Source: Flavivirga abyssicola (GTDB lineage Bacteria > Bacteroidota > Bacteroidia > Flavobacteriales > Flavobacteriaceae). Taken from it: a stretch of DNA of 64,000 bases. The notes under the pieces were generated by a model, which was not told the DNA's origin, ran no database searches, and worked only from the letters and a program-made list of their open reading frames with translations. Numbering within the stretch: position 1 is the first letter of the stretch; every line of letters begins with the position of its first letter. The stretch lies in contig NZ_CP141266.1 of NCBI RefSeq assembly GCF_030540775.2, positions 1,413,001 through 1,477,000 of the forward strand. Direction: 5' to 3'. Shown here piece by piece: positions 27,796 to 37,400 of the stretch. Made by a program: the position numbers and the translations under genes.

Positions 27796-30042
27796 TTAAA
27801 ACCAAAAACCAATATTGAAAAACCAGATACTTTTTTTCTGTTCGGGAGAATAACTAAATTTTCCTTGAATAGGACCAACAAAAGTATCTATTGAATATCC
27901 TAACGCATAGCCATTATAATCTGAAAACGTAAACCACTCACCAGTTTCAAATATATCATCATCTATATTTGCCCAGTTTCCCTCTAAAGTAATGTGATGA
28001 TTTTTAAAAATCTCATAATCGGCACTAGCAGATGCTTTTACATAACTGTTACCTGTAAGTGCAAGAAAATCGTAACCTAAAAACGGCACAAAATTGTTTA
28101 TTAAATTATTGCCATAACCTCCTAATGCAAAATCTAGAGCCTGGGTAGATTTATCGCCTAGTTTAAATCCACCACACGATCGTACATTGAATGCTAATTT
28201 ATCGGTAACACTAAAAGCATACCCCATGTCTGCTCTAGTAATTGAAAATCTTTCAAAATCATCATTAAAGCGAGATGCATGAAGATATAAATGTATATCG
28301 CCATTAAAATAAAATCCTTTTGTTGGAAAATATCTATTATCGTAAGTATCTAACTTCAAATTTCCAAACACACTAAAGTAATCGGTATTTTCAAATAAAA
28401 ACTCATCATCATCTTGATTATTTGTCATAATGGTTTGGGACTTCACTTCCAAACGTTTATGTTCTGCTCCCAGACTAATTGCAAAATCTTTTCTAAATAA
28501 TGTTTGTAAATAAAATTGATTGGTCTGATCTTGTAATTTTGCATCTATTTTATTCAACCCTGTCCCTATTAATTGATCATCATCTAGCAATAATTGGGCA
28601 CTTATGTTTTTATGAAATTGTTGAAATCTGGATTTCAATCCGATGCTCCAATAAAAACCTTTATCTATTAAATATTCAAAGTTATATCTAACATTATCAC
28701 CTAAAATAATATCTAATGAGGCTACATCATTATTAAATAATAAATGATTTTTAGTTAGATTTACTAACAATGCACTTTTATATAAATCATCATAATGGAT
28801 ACCTGCTTTTAAAAAAGCGGTATTTTTAGTTTCTGTTAATGTTGCAAATAAATCATACCCTTTTTTCCCTTTTGTTTTTCTAAACTCATAATGAAACGTC
28901 TCAAAGTTATTCGTAGCTACTAAACTATTTACACCTTTGTCAAAGTCTTTATAACTGATCTTTTTATTAAATTTCAGCTTCATTTTTCCCATGAGATAAG
29001 ACCTTGTATAACTCTTATTTCCAGAAAAAGAAACGCTATTAATTATGATACTGTCTTGGGCTTTTATTTTTATTTTCGGGGCAGTTATTGTCTTTTGGTC
29101 TTTTTTAATTAAGGCTTGTAAAGCTTCCGCTTTATTTATGGCAGCTTGTCTTCCTGTTTCAATAATCTTAAACCCTTCACTAAAAGATACAACATTAAAG
29201 CCTTTGATATCTGGTTTGATGTAAACATCTGTTTTAGGAGCTTTCAACTTCATGTCTTTAATCGTCCTAAAATTGTTAATTTGAAGTAAAACATCTGGTG
29301 CCGAGACTAATTTTTCACGTCCAGCTAAGCCATCTTGAACATCAACTCCAATGATAACATCCATCCCTTTAGCTCTTAATTCATCAATTGGGTAGTTATT
29401 TACGACCCCTCCATCTGTTAGCATTTCCCCATTAATAACCACAGGTTGAAATATAGAAGGTAATGCTCCGCTGGCCATGACAGATTGTGCTAAATTTCCC
29501 TTATCCAGCATAACGGCTTGTCCTGTTTCAATATTGGTAGCAATACAAAAAAACGGAATGGGCAATTCGTTAAAGTTCTTTATTTCATTAACGTGCAGTG
29601 TTAACTTTGAAAGTAAATTATACGTATTCTGACCTCGGGAAAGTGCTGATGGTAATGAGAGTTTAAAATCATTAAAAGGAAGCTTTATAGCATACCTTTC
29701 ATCATTATCACGTTCATAAAATGCTTTGGATGCTCTAGGTAAATTATCATTTATAATATTATCAAAATTGACCTCTTTAAAAATAGAGTCTAATTGATTT
29801 CCTGAGTATCCTGATGCATATAAGGCTCCTATAATAGCACCCATACTTGTTCCTGCAACATAATCAACTTTTACTCCTAAACTATCTATAACTTTAAGAG
29901 CTCCAATATGTGCTAAACCTTTTGCGCCTCCACCACTTAATACTAAACCAACTTTAACATCATCGCTATGCGTTTTATTTTGCGCTTTTGCGGAAAACAA
30001 AGCAAATAGAAAGACTGCTATTATGGTAATTTTTATTTTCAA
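27796..30042 (-). CDS. Patatin-like phospholipase with outer-membrane beta-barrel
   Basis: Exported protein of 748 residues; the signal peptide ends at SAKAQ (about 20). The patatin lipase domain (about 30-305) has the oxyanion loop SGGGAKGLAHIGAL (36-49), the nucleophile elbow AGTSMG with S66 and the catalytic dyad Asp D210 in TDGGVVNNYP. A POTRA-like domain (about 325-400) and a BamA/D15-type barrel follow, ending FFNIGFWF. This is the FplA/PlpD (type Vd-like) architecture, where the barrel anchors or exports the lipase. It should be a phospholipase A1-like enzyme at the cell surface or in the periplasm. The active site is intact. Confidence 0.93.
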   Translation of the reverse strand: MKIKITIIAVFLFALFSAKAQNKTHSDDVKVGLVLSGGGAKGLAHIGALKVIDSLGVKVDYVAGTSMGAIIGALYASGYSGNQLDSIFKEVNFDNIINDNLPRASKAFYERDNDERYAIKLPFNDFKLSLPSALSRGQNTYNLLSKLTLHVNEIKNFNELPIPFFCIATNIETGQAVMLDKGNLAQSVMASGALPSIFQPVVINGEMLTDGGVVNNYPIDELRAKGMDVIIGVDVQDGLAGREKLVSAPDVLLQINNFRTIKDMKLKAPKTDVYIKPDIKGFNVVSFSEGFKIIETGRQAAINKAEALQALIKKDQKTITAPKIKIKAQDSIIINSVSFSGNKSYTRSYLMGKMKLKFNKKISYKDFDKGVNSLVATNNFETFHYEFRKTKGKKGYDLFATLTETKNTAFLKAGIHYDDLYKSALLVNLTKNHLLFNNDVASLDIILGDNVRYNFEYLIDKGFYWSIGLKSRFQQFHKNISAQLLLDDDQLIGTGLNKIDAKLQDQTNQFYLQTLFRKDFAISLGAEHKRLEVKSQTIMTNNQDDDEFLFENTDYFSVFGNLKLDTYDNRYFPTKGFYFNGDIHLYLHASRFNDDFERFSITRADMGYAFSVTDKLAFNVRSCGGFKLGDKSTQALDFALGGYGNNLINNFVPFLGYDFLALTGNSYVKASASADYEIFKNHHITLEGNWANIDDDIFETGEWFTFSDYNGYALGYSIDTFVGPIQGKFSYSPEQKKSIWFFNIGFWF

Positions 30043-30088
30043 ATTTTATTTTTAATCAAATCTATATGGCTCAAAATTTCACTGAATT

Positions 30089-30180
30089 TGTCATGTCGAA
30101 ATGAGGTACGATTGAGACATCCCATAAAGATTTGTGTTATCTATTTTATGTGATTTCTCTCTTTGTTCGAAATGACAAAT
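30089..30180. repeat. Small imperfect inverted-repeat element upstream of the patatin gene
   Basis: TTTGTCATGTCGAA near 30089-30103 and TTCGAAATGACAAA near 30166-30179 are inverted copies with one mismatch. Between them are further GAGACATC and GATTTCTC pieces typical of dispersed flavobacterial GTCATTTCGA repeats. It may be a non-autonomous mobile remnant. It sits between uvrC and the patatin gene. Confidence 0.5.
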
Positions 30181-30219
30181 GCTTTTGAAATCATATATTG
30201 AAATTCTTTTTAAACTAAA

Positions 30220-32013
30220 TTACTTTCCATGATAATAATTATAAACCTTTTCTGCTCTAGAAACACCTACAACAGCCTCTAACTCGTCCAACTTTGCATT
30301 GGCTACCCGTTTAGCAGATTTAAAATGTTTTAATAATTCTACAACTGTTTTATCGCCTATGCCAGAAATTGTTTCTAATTCTGTATTCAACGCATTTTTA
30401 CTACGTTTATTTCTATGATGTTCAATTCCAAAACGATGTGCTTCATTACGTAATTGTTGTATAATCTTTAAGGTTTCACTTTTCTTATCTAAATATAATG
30501 GAATAGGATCGTTTGGATAAAATAGTTCTTCTAATCGTTTTGCTATGCCTATAATGGCTATTTTTCCTCTCAAATTTAAAGCATCCAAACTTTTTAAAGC
30601 TGAAGATAACTGCCCTTTACCACCATCAATAATAATAAGCTGTGGTAGTGGTTGTTTTTCGTCAACCAAACGTTTATACCTTCTGTATACGACTTCTTCC
30701 ATCGATGCAAAATCATCTGGCCCCACAACTGTTTTGATATTAAAATGACGATAATCTTTTTTGCTGGGCTTCCCATTTTTAAAAACCACACATGCGGCCA
30801 CTGGGTTGGTTCCTTGAATATTAGAATTATCAAAACATTCAATATGTCTTGGTTCGCTAGAAAGTCTTAAATCTGCTTTCATCTGTGCCATAATCCTATT
30901 GGCATGTCTATCCGGATCTACAATTTTATCTTGCTTAAAACGCTCCATTCTATAGTACTTTGCATTTCGAAGCGATAAATCTAAAATATGTTTTTTGTCT
31001 CCTAACTTTGGCACGGTTACTTTAACATCATTACCCAGATCCACTTTAAAAGGCACATAAATTTCTTTGGAATTGGAATTGAAACGTTGTCTTATTTCAA
31101 TAATAGCTAACTCCAAAAGCTGTAAATCTGTTTCGTCTAACTTCTTTTTCACCTCTAAGGTATGTGATCTAATAATAGATCCGTATGAAAGCTGCAAAAA
31201 GTTAACATAACCATAACTTTCGTCACTCATAATAGAAAACACATCAACATTGCTGATTTTTGGATTAACAATGGTAGATTTTGCCTGATAATTTTCTAAT
31301 ATTTCTATTTTCTCCTTTATTTTCTGAGCCGCCTCAAATTGCATCTCTTCTGCAAACTGTTTCATTTGCATTTTAAATTGCATCAAGGAGTCTTTAAAGT
31401 TTCCTTTTAAAATTTCTTTAATGGCCTTTACATTATTATGGTATTCCTGTTCAGTTTCTAACCCCTCACAAGCACCTTTGCAATTTCCTAAATGATATTC
31501 TAAACAGACTTTGTATTTACCTGCTTCTATTTTTTCTTGGGATAAATGGTAATTACATGTTCTTAGTGGGTACAGGCCTTTTATTAAGTCTAACAAAGTT
31601 GAAACCGTTTTCATACTAGTATAAGGGCCAAAGTACTCGCTCCCATCTTTAAAGATTCGGCGTGTTGAAAACACTCTAGGAAAACGTTCTTTTTTTATAC
31701 AAATCCAAGGATAGGATTTATCGTCTTTCAGCATCACATTATAACGGGGCATGTGTTTCTTTATCAGATTATTTTCTAATAACAAGGCATCCGTTTCTGT
31801 TTCTACAACAATATGTTTTATACTCGCAATTTTTTTTACAAGGACTCTGGTTTTACCGTTATCATGAGTCTTTGTGAAATACGAGCTAACACGCTTCTTT
31901 AAGTTTTTAGCTTTACCGACGTATAAAATGGTATCGTTAGCATCAAAATATTGATATACGCCTGGGGCATTGGGTAAGGTTTTTAATTGTATTTCTAACG
32001 CAGGTACATCCAT
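30220..32013 (-). CDS. uvrC: Excinuclease ABC subunit C
   Basis: Endonuclease making both incisions during nucleotide excision repair with UvrA and UvrB. It is full length at 597 residues. The N-terminal GIY-YIG domain carries GVYQYFDANDTILYVGKAKN (18-37). The UvrB-binding UVR coiled coil lies around 205-240 (QFAEEMQFEAAQKIKEKIE). The C-terminal RNase H-like nuclease (about 375-530) has the HIECFDNSNIQG and IIDGGKGQLSSA motifs, and two helix-hairpin-helix repeats end the protein (SGIGDKTVVELL, VGVSRAEKVY). It is divergent from rimK, 87 bp away. Confidence 0.98.
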   Translation of the reverse strand: MDVPALEIQLKTLPNAPGVYQYFDANDTILYVGKAKNLKKRVSSYFTKTHDNGKTRVLVKKIASIKHIVVETETDALLLENNLIKKHMPRYNVMLKDDKSYPWICIKKERFPRVFSTRRIFKDGSEYFGPYTSMKTVSTLLDLIKGLYPLRTCNYHLSQEKIEAGKYKVCLEYHLGNCKGACEGLETEQEYHNNVKAIKEILKGNFKDSLMQFKMQMKQFAEEMQFEAAQKIKEKIEILENYQAKSTIVNPKISNVDVFSIMSDESYGYVNFLQLSYGSIIRSHTLEVKKKLDETDLQLLELAIIEIRQRFNSNSKEIYVPFKVDLGNDVKVTVPKLGDKKHILDLSLRNAKYYRMERFKQDKIVDPDRHANRIMAQMKADLRLSSEPRHIECFDNSNIQGTNPVAACVVFKNGKPSKKDYRHFNIKTVVGPDDFASMEEVVYRRYKRLVDEKQPLPQLIIIDGGKGQLSSALKSLDALNLRGKIAIIGIAKRLEELFYPNDPIPLYLDKKSETLKIIQQLRNEAHRFGIEHHRNKRSKNALNTELETISGIGDKTVVELLKHFKSAKRVANAKLDELEAVVGVSRAEKVYNYYHGK

Positions 32014-32100
32014 TAAATCAAAGGTATATTAAATTCTAGATAATGTAAAAATTCGTTTGCCTTTTTTAGTATATTGCAATACTGGGTTAAACCATATTTA

Positions 32101-32979
32101 ATGAATATAGTTATTCTATCTCGAAATCCTAACTTGTTTTCTACCGAACGCCTTGTTAATGAAGGCGAAAAACGGGGACATGATGTGGAAGTTATAGATC
32201 CTTTAAAGTGTGATCTTATTATTGAAAAAGAAAAGCCAACCATTTATTATAAAGATCGCTATTTAGATTATGTAGATGCTATTATTCCCCGAATTGGAGC
32301 TTCTGCAACTTTTTTTGGTTGTGCTGTGGTCAGGCAGTTTGAAATGATGAATGTATTTACTTCGGTCACATCGGATGCCATTATAAGATCCAGAGATAAA
32401 TTAAGAAGTTTTCAAAGACTTTCTAAAGCTGGAATTGGCATGCCCAAAACAGTATTTACAAATTATTCAAGAGATGTTGAAAAAGTGATTGCTCATGTTG
32501 GAGGAACGCCTGTTATCATTAAACTTCTTGAAGGAACTCAAGGACTGGGTGTTGTTCTGGCTGAAACTAAAAATGCTGCGGAATCTGTTTTAGAAGCTTT
32601 TAATGGTTTGCAGGCAAGAGCTTTGGTACAAGAATACATATCGGAAGCTAGAGGTGCCGATTTAAGAGCTTTAGTCGTAGATGGACAAGTCGTTGGCGCC
32701 ATAAAAAGACAAGGCAAAGAAGGCGAGTTTCGTTCCAACTTGCACAGAGGTGGTACTGCAGAAGTTATAAAACTTAATGAAGCTGAATTAAAAGTTGCCA
32801 TGAAAGCATCGAGAGTATTAAAACTTCCTGTTTGCGGTGTAGACATGTTACAATCTGCAAGAGGGCCTCTACTTTTAGAAGTAAACTCAACCCCTGGCCT
32901 AGAAGGTATCGAAACTGGCACAGGCAAAAATATTGCTAAAAGCATTATTACTTACATTGAAAGAAATAGAAATAGCTAA
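32101..32979 (+). CDS. rimK: RimK-family ATP-grasp alpha-L-glutamate ligase
   Basis: ATP-dependent ligase adding glutamate to a protein C-terminus or a small molecule; E. coli RimK modifies ribosomal protein S6. There are 292 residues from the ATG at 32101, since the open frame begins earlier at 32074 but [15 protein letters not shown] is the conserved start. The ATP-grasp core has [19 protein letters not shown], the Mg-binding [14 protein letters not shown] and the [17 protein letters not shown] strand. It is followed after 9 bp by an aspartoacylase-like deacylase. That pairing suggests addition and removal of an acidic amino acid on the same target, which is inference. Confidence 0.92.
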   Translation: MNIVILSRNPNLFSTERLVNEGEKRGHDVEVIDPLKCDLIIEKEKPTIYYKDRYLDYVDAIIPRIGASATFFGCAVVRQFEMMNVFTSVTSDAIIRSRDKLRSFQRLSKAGIGMPKTVFTNYSRDVEKVIAHVGGTPVIIKLLEGTQGLGVVLAETKNAAESVLEAFNGLQARALVQEYISEARGADLRALVVDGQVVGAIKRQGKEGEFRSNLHRGGTAEVIKLNEAELKVAMKASRVLKLPVCGVDMLQSARGPLLLEVNSTPGLEGIETGTGKNIAKSIITYIERNRNS

Positions 32980-32988
32980 ACAAAATTA

Positions 32989-33963
32989 ATGGCTAATACT
33001 AAAAATAATATATTGACCATTCTTGGCACATCTATAAAACCGGGAGAAAGTATAGAGGCTAATTTTGATGTCGCCAATTTACACACATCTACCCCAGTAA
33101 ATGTACCAGTTATTATTGAACGTTCTAAAAAACCTGGCCCTGTAGTATTATTTACAGCTGGGATACATGGTGATGAAGTTAATGGCGTTGAAATTGTTAG
33201 GCAACTAATTGCAAAGGGTATCAACAAGCCAAAATGCGGTACTATTATTTGCATGCCTGTTATTAATATTTTTGGTTTTATAAATTTAAAACGCGAATTC
33301 CCTGATGGTCGTGATCTAAATCGCGTATTCCCCGGAAGTTCAAATGGTTCTTTAGCAAGTAGAGTCGCTCATAAACTCATACACGATATTTTGCCACACG
33401 CAGATTATATTATGGATTTTCATACGGGTGGTTCCGGTAGATTTAATGCACCGCAAATTCGTATTGCTCAAAACGAAAAACATCTGAGTGATCTAGCACA
33501 AATATTTGGAGCTCCATTTGTATTATATTCTAAGAATTTAAATAAATCTTTTAGACAAACCTGTGTTAAACTAGGAAAACCGTTACTCCTTTTTGAAGGA
33601 GGCAAGTCTTTTCATATAGACGACTTAATAACGAACTCTGGTGTTAATGGTGCTAAACGGGTTTTAGATCATTTAAATATGTTAGGCTCTAAATTTAAAG
33701 TTTCGACCCCTAAAAAAGATTGTATTTTTATAAATGAGAGCAAATGGAAACGTGCTAAATATTCAGGAATGTTTAAAGCTTCTGCCGGAATAAGTTCCAA
33801 AGTACAAAAAGGGGATATTTTAGGTAATATTACAGATCCTTATGGCAAGTTTAATTACTTTGTAAAAGCAGACAATACCGGATACATTATAAATGTTAAT
33901 GAAGCTCCTATTGTTTATCAAGGTGATGCTCTTTTTCATATCTCGACAAAGCTTAAAGATTAA
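32989..33963 (+). CDS. Succinylglutamate desuccinylase/aspartoacylase family (M14-like) protein
   Basis: Zinc-dependent amidohydrolase or carboxypeptidase of 324 residues. Zinc ligands are seen in AGIHGDEVNGVE (His and Glu, about 58-69) and IMDFHTGGSGR (His, about 140-150). The substrate-binding DGRDLNRVFPG motif and a glutamate in LLFEGGKSFH follow. The C-terminal 80 residues form a lipoyl-like beta domain (VQKGDILGNITDPYG). It is too divergent to be named AstE or AspA. It is translated right behind RimK, in the same operon. Confidence 0.9.
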   Translation: MANTKNNILTILGTSIKPGESIEANFDVANLHTSTPVNVPVIIERSKKPGPVVLFTAGIHGDEVNGVEIVRQLIAKGINKPKCGTIICMPVINIFGFINLKREFPDGRDLNRVFPGSSNGSLASRVAHKLIHDILPHADYIMDFHTGGSGRFNAPQIRIAQNEKHLSDLAQIFGAPFVLYSKNLNKSFRQTCVKLGKPLLLFEGGKSFHIDDLITNSGVNGAKRVLDHLNMLGSKFKVSTPKKDCIFINESKWKRAKYSGMFKASAGISSKVQKGDILGNITDPYGKFNYFVKADNTGYIINVNEAPIVYQGDALFHISTKLKD

Positions 33964-34059
33964 CAGTTCAGTCTTAACTGGACATTTGAAATTATGTTAC
34001 TTTTTTCGAACATTAATTACACAAATACCATATAAAAAAAATAAAAATAGAGACTATTT

Positions 34060-34070
34060 TTGTCAGACAA
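34060..34070. promoter_or_regulatory. Perfect palindrome TTGTC-A-GACAA upstream of the histidine kinase
   Basis: An 11-bp perfect palindrome 110 bp before the kinase start codon. It is followed by AACGAT...ATCGTT inverted motifs (34078-34116). It could be a regulator site, but no second copy was found to support it. Confidence 0.3.
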
Positions 34071-34180
34071 TTCGTTAAAACGATTACTTTTATCGATTAA
34101 AAGCATTTTTTATCGTTTATTTGTTAAATTAATGTTATGTTTACTTCATTAAAAGGATTAAATTTCATCTCTCTAACACC

Positions 34181-35629
34181 ATGGTTCAAATTAAAATGCC
34201 CCCAAAACCAATTGATAATAGTATTGGGTATTTGGAATTGAAAAATAATAACATTTATTGTTCTAAAGTTTTTTTATCTGATCTTGGATACTCTACGAAA
34301 AACAAAAAAATTAGTTTAGAATTCTTTTTAAGTAATCTTATTCATAAAGACGACAGTCATCAATTTAGAAATAATTATTTCAGTTTTATTAAAAACAGCA
34401 TAGACTTTAGGCAGAGTATGCTAATTGAGTCTAAAAATGGAAAGTATAAAGAGTTTGTTTGCACAACAAATCATGATAACATTAACTTTAGTAACAATAG
34501 AGCAAAGTCTAAGTTTCTTTTTTTTAATAAACGGAAATATAAAACCAATAAAAAAGTAAAAAGGAATCAGTTTTATTATAAAGAAACCGCAGAGATGACA
34601 TCAACTGGGAGTTGGTATGTGGATTTAGTAAAACGAAAAAGTTATTGGGATCAACAAACAAGGCGAATTTTAGAATACCCTGAAGATTATATTCCTTCTA
34701 TAAATAAATCGGTTTCATATTACCCTGAAGCATATTTTGAACGCGTTAAAAATCTTTTTTTAAAGTGTTCTATTGAAGGTGAGTCGTTTAATTCAGAAAT
34801 AAAAATGCTTACCAAAAACAATCGCGAATTTTGGGTAAAGGTTATGGGGAAACCTGTATTTAATGATAAGAAAAAAATCATTGGTGTACGCGGTATTTTT
34901 CAAGACATTGACGAAACAAAAGCAAAAGAATTGAGTTTACAAAGAACTTCGAATATCATTGCTTCTCAAAACAAAAGACTTTTCAATTTTGCCCATATAG
35001 TATCTCATAATTTAAGGTCTCATACTAGCAATTTATCGCTCGTAGTAGAATTAATAAACGCTACAGAATCTAAAGAAGAAAAATTAGAATTAATTAATAC
35101 CGTAGAAGATATAGCATCTAGTTTAAATGATACTATAGAACATTTAAATGAGGTCGTCACAATACAGACCAGTACAAATAAAAGTATATCTCCCATTAAA
35201 TTTAGCGAATCGTTAAAACACGTAAAAACATCTATAGGGCAAATAATAACAAAAAGCAGAGCAACGATAAACTCCGATTTTTCAAAAATCGATACCATCA
35301 ATTATATCCCTGCTTATCTTGAAAGTATTTTATTAAATTTAATAACAAACTCGATTAAATATAAACATCCAGAACGAGATCCTGTAATAAAAATAAGGTC
35401 TTATGTAGAAAACTCTAAAACTGTTTTAGAAATAACCGATAATGGTGTCGGAATTGATTTAGAAAAATTCGGAGGTAAACTTTTTGGAATGTACAAAACA
35501 TTTCATTACAATAAAGATGCAGTTGGAATTGGTTTATTTATAACAAAAAACCAAATAGAAGCATTAAATGGCGAAATTAATGTCTTTAGTGAAGTTGAAA
35601 AATTCACAACTTTTAAAATCACTTTCTAA
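34181..35629 (+). CDS. PAS-domain sensor histidine kinase, cytoplasmic
   Basis: 482 residues with no membrane segment or signal peptide, so it senses an internal signal. Two PAS regions are suggested: a weak one at 10-95, and a clear PAS-PAC at 135-250 (GSWYVDLVKRKSYWDQQT, REFWVKVMGKPVFNDKKKII). The dimerisation and phosphoacceptor helix has H276 in AHIVSHNLRSHTSNL. The ATPase domain has N390 (NLITNSIKYK), D420-G422 (ITDNGVGID) and GIGLFI (449-454). The stop codon is 1 bp from the start of a single-domain response regulator. The pair resembles flavobacterial HK/REC signalling pairs with no DNA-binding output. Confidence 0.92.
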   Translation: MVQIKMPPKPIDNSIGYLELKNNNIYCSKVFLSDLGYSTKNKKISLEFFLSNLIHKDDSHQFRNNYFSFIKNSIDFRQSMLIESKNGKYKEFVCTTNHDNINFSNNRAKSKFLFFNKRKYKTNKKVKRNQFYYKETAEMTSTGSWYVDLVKRKSYWDQQTRRILEYPEDYIPSINKSVSYYPEAYFERVKNLFLKCSIEGESFNSEIKMLTKNNREFWVKVMGKPVFNDKKKIIGVRGIFQDIDETKAKELSLQRTSNIIASQNKRLFNFAHIVSHNLRSHTSNLSLVVELINATESKEEKLELINTVEDIASSLNDTIEHLNEVVTIQTSTNKSISPIKFSESLKHVKTSIGQIITKSRATINSDFSKIDTINYIPAYLESILLNLITNSIKYKHPERDPVIKIRSYVENSKTVLEITDNGVGIDLEKFGGKLFGMYKTFHYNKDAVGIGLFITKNQIEALNGEINVFSEVEKFTTFKITF

Positions 35630-35630
35630 C

Positions 35631-36044
35631 ATGAATAATAAACTCATCGAACTTGCTTGTATTATAGATGATGATGACATCTATACAAATCTGGTAAAGC
35701 GTGTTATTAAAACAAAAAAGCTTTGTGAAAATCTTATAACTTTTAAAAACGGAAAACAAAGTATAGATTATTTTGAAGCGTTACTTCAAAACTCAGACAA
35801 TAACAAAATTCCAGATATTATTTTTATAGATTTAAATATGCCTATAATGGATGGCTGGGAATTTATTGAGCAGTTTAATAAAATAAAAAACCGGTTTAAT
35901 AAATTAATTACGCTTTATATTGTAAGTTCATCTATAAACCCAGTTGATATTGATCGTGCAAAATCTTTAAATAGTGTTAAAGATTACCTTGTAAAACCCG
36001 TTGTTATTAATGAATTAGAAAATATTTTTAATGAAAGTGTTTGA
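35631..36044 (+). CDS. Single-domain response regulator
   Basis: Receiver-only protein of 137 residues from the ATG at 35631, one base after the kinase stop codon. The open frame reads further upstream, but this Met is the family start. Acidic pocket residues are D13-D16 (IIDDDDIYTN), the phospho-acceptor is D67 in FIDLNMPIMDG, the switch Ser is S100 and the conserved Lys is K122 in DYLVKPV. No effector domain is present, so it passes the signal by protein interaction or serves as a phosphate relay. Confidence 0.93.
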   Translation: MNNKLIELACIIDDDDIYTNLVKRVIKTKKLCENLITFKNGKQSIDYFEALLQNSDNNKIPDIIFIDLNMPIMDGWEFIEQFNKIKNRFNKLITLYIVSSSINPVDIDRAKSLNSVKDYLVKPVVINELENIFNESV

Positions 36045-36105
36045 TTTTTTATTATCTTCTTATTAAATATATTTTAAATATTCCTTAAAAACTTAAAGGT
36101 TAATT

Positions 36106-36669
36106 ATGATTAAATCTGAATTACGAAAAAAATACAAAGTACTTCGAAACGATTTATCGCTTTCTCAAATTGACGATTTAAGTATTGCTATTGCAAATCA
36201 AGTTTTAAAACTCCATATTTGGGAGCTTTCTTTTTATCATATATTTCTTGCTATTGAAGAACAGAAAGAAGTTCATACAGATTACATTCTCAATATATTA
36301 TCAGGAAAAGATAAGAATATTGTTATTTCTAAAAGTGATTTTAAAACGGGGCTTATGACTCATTTTCTTTTAACAGATAATACAAAAATCAAAAAAAACA
36401 GTTATAACATTCCTGAACCCGTAGATGGTATCCCTATCGCTCCAAACACCATCGAAGTTGTTTTTATTCCGCTTTTGGGATTTGACAAAACAGGGAATAG
36501 GGTTGGTTATGGCAAAGGGTTCTACGATCGTTTTTTAACCGATTGTAAACCTGAAACTATTAAAATTGGAGTGTCTTTTTTTGATGCTGAAGACCAGATT
36601 ACAGATGTTTATGAAAGTGATGTTAAGCTTGATTATTGTGTAACGCCTAAAACAATTTACACTTTTTAA
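36106..36669 (+). CDS. 5-formyltetrahydrofolate cyclo-ligase
   Basis: ATP-dependent enzyme converting 5-formyl-THF to 5,10-methenyl-THF. 187 residues is normal for the family. The N-terminus IKSELRKKYKVLR is the typical basic start. The key ATP/Mg motif GNRVGYGKGFYDRFL lies at about 132-146, with VVFIPLLGFDKTG immediately before it. It lies 61 bp after the response regulator, and whether it shares the transcript is unclear. It converges on lspA. Confidence 0.94.
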   Translation: MIKSELRKKYKVLRNDLSLSQIDDLSIAIANQVLKLHIWELSFYHIFLAIEEQKEVHTDYILNILSGKDKNIVISKSDFKTGLMTHFLLTDNTKIKKNSYNIPEPVDGIPIAPNTIEVVFIPLLGFDKTGNRVGYGKGFYDRFLTDCKPETIKIGVSFFDAEDQITDVYESDVKLDYCVTPKTIYTF

Positions 36670-36691
36670 TTATTTACAATTTGTAAGTTCC

Positions 36692-37339
36692 CTAATTAAC
36701 AACAGTATCTTCCTTCTTTTCATTTACAGGAAATGCTTTCTTATAAAAGATAATAAGCATAATAAACCCTACACTTATTGCAACATCAGCTACATTAAAG
36801 ACAGGTTCAAAAAATGTAAAAAATTCACCTCCGTAAAACGGGATCCAATCGGGTAAATAATCATTATATAAAGGTAAATACAACATATCTACAACCTTAC
36901 CGTGAAGCAAACTATCATACCCCCCCGCTTCTGGTAAAAATGTGGCAACTTGATTACGGCTACTATCAAATAAGACTCCATAAAAAACGGAATCTATTAT
37001 ATTACCTAATGCACCAGCAAATATTAAGGCTATGGCCAATAGCAATACTCTAGGGCTTTTATTTTTTGTTGCATTATACAACCAATAGCCAATAGCAAAA
37101 ATAGCAACCACCCTAAATAAAGTTAATATTACTTTTGCTGCTCTATCTGATATAAATGACGTGAAATCACTAATTTTTGTCCCCCAGGCCATGCCATCAT
37201 TTTCAATAAAAAATATTTTAAACCAACCAAAAACTTCAACGCTGTCCTGAAGTTTAAAATGGGTTTTTATATATATTTTACTTATTTGGTCTATAAGTAA
37301 AATAAGGATAATGATGAGGGTAGATTTTTTTAAGGACAT
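36692..37339 (-). CDS. lspA: Lipoprotein signal peptidase (signal peptidase II)
   Basis: Inner-membrane aspartyl protease that removes signal peptides from lipoproteins after lipidation. It has 215 residues and four helices (about 5-24, 70-90, 98-118, 182-202). Motifs include NDGMAWG (47-53), GNIIDS (112-117), catalytic D151 in GKVVDMLY and D185 in FNVADVAISVG. It is longer than the E. coli enzyme because of loops at about 122-147 and 155-178, as is usual in Bacteroidetes. It is the third gene of the ileS, DksA-like, lspA run, though a terminator-like hairpin separates it from the DksA-like gene. Confidence 0.97.
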   Translation of the reverse strand: MSLKKSTLIIILILLIDQISKIYIKTHFKLQDSVEVFGWFKIFFIENDGMAWGTKISDFTSFISDRAAKVILTLFRVVAIFAIGYWLYNATKNKSPRVLLLAIALIFAGALGNIIDSVFYGVLFDSSRNQVATFLPEAGGYDSLLHGKVVDMLYLPLYNDYLPDWIPFYGGEFFTFFEPVFNVADVAISVGFIMLIIFYKKAFPVNEKKEDTVVN

Positions 37340-37350
37340 AATGTTTGGAC

Positions 37351-37382
37351 AAAAAAACGTCTCGCTTTAAGTCGAGACGTTT
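37351..37382 (-). terminator. Intrinsic terminator between the DksA-like gene and lspA
   Basis: AAACGTCTCG (37355-37364) pairs with CGAGACGTTT (37373-37382), an exact 10-bp stem with an 8-base loop, followed on the minus strand by seven T (37357-37351). Only 12 bp separate it from the lspA start codon, so lspA needs read-through or its own start. Confidence 0.88.
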
Positions 37383-37400
37383 GGGGTATATATTTTATTG

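Noticed and set aside
32538-32945. 135-codon frame opposite rimK
   Set aside because: It is fully antisense to a well-supported gene, has low-complexity Ser/Ala composition and no promoter, and is a typical shadow frame.
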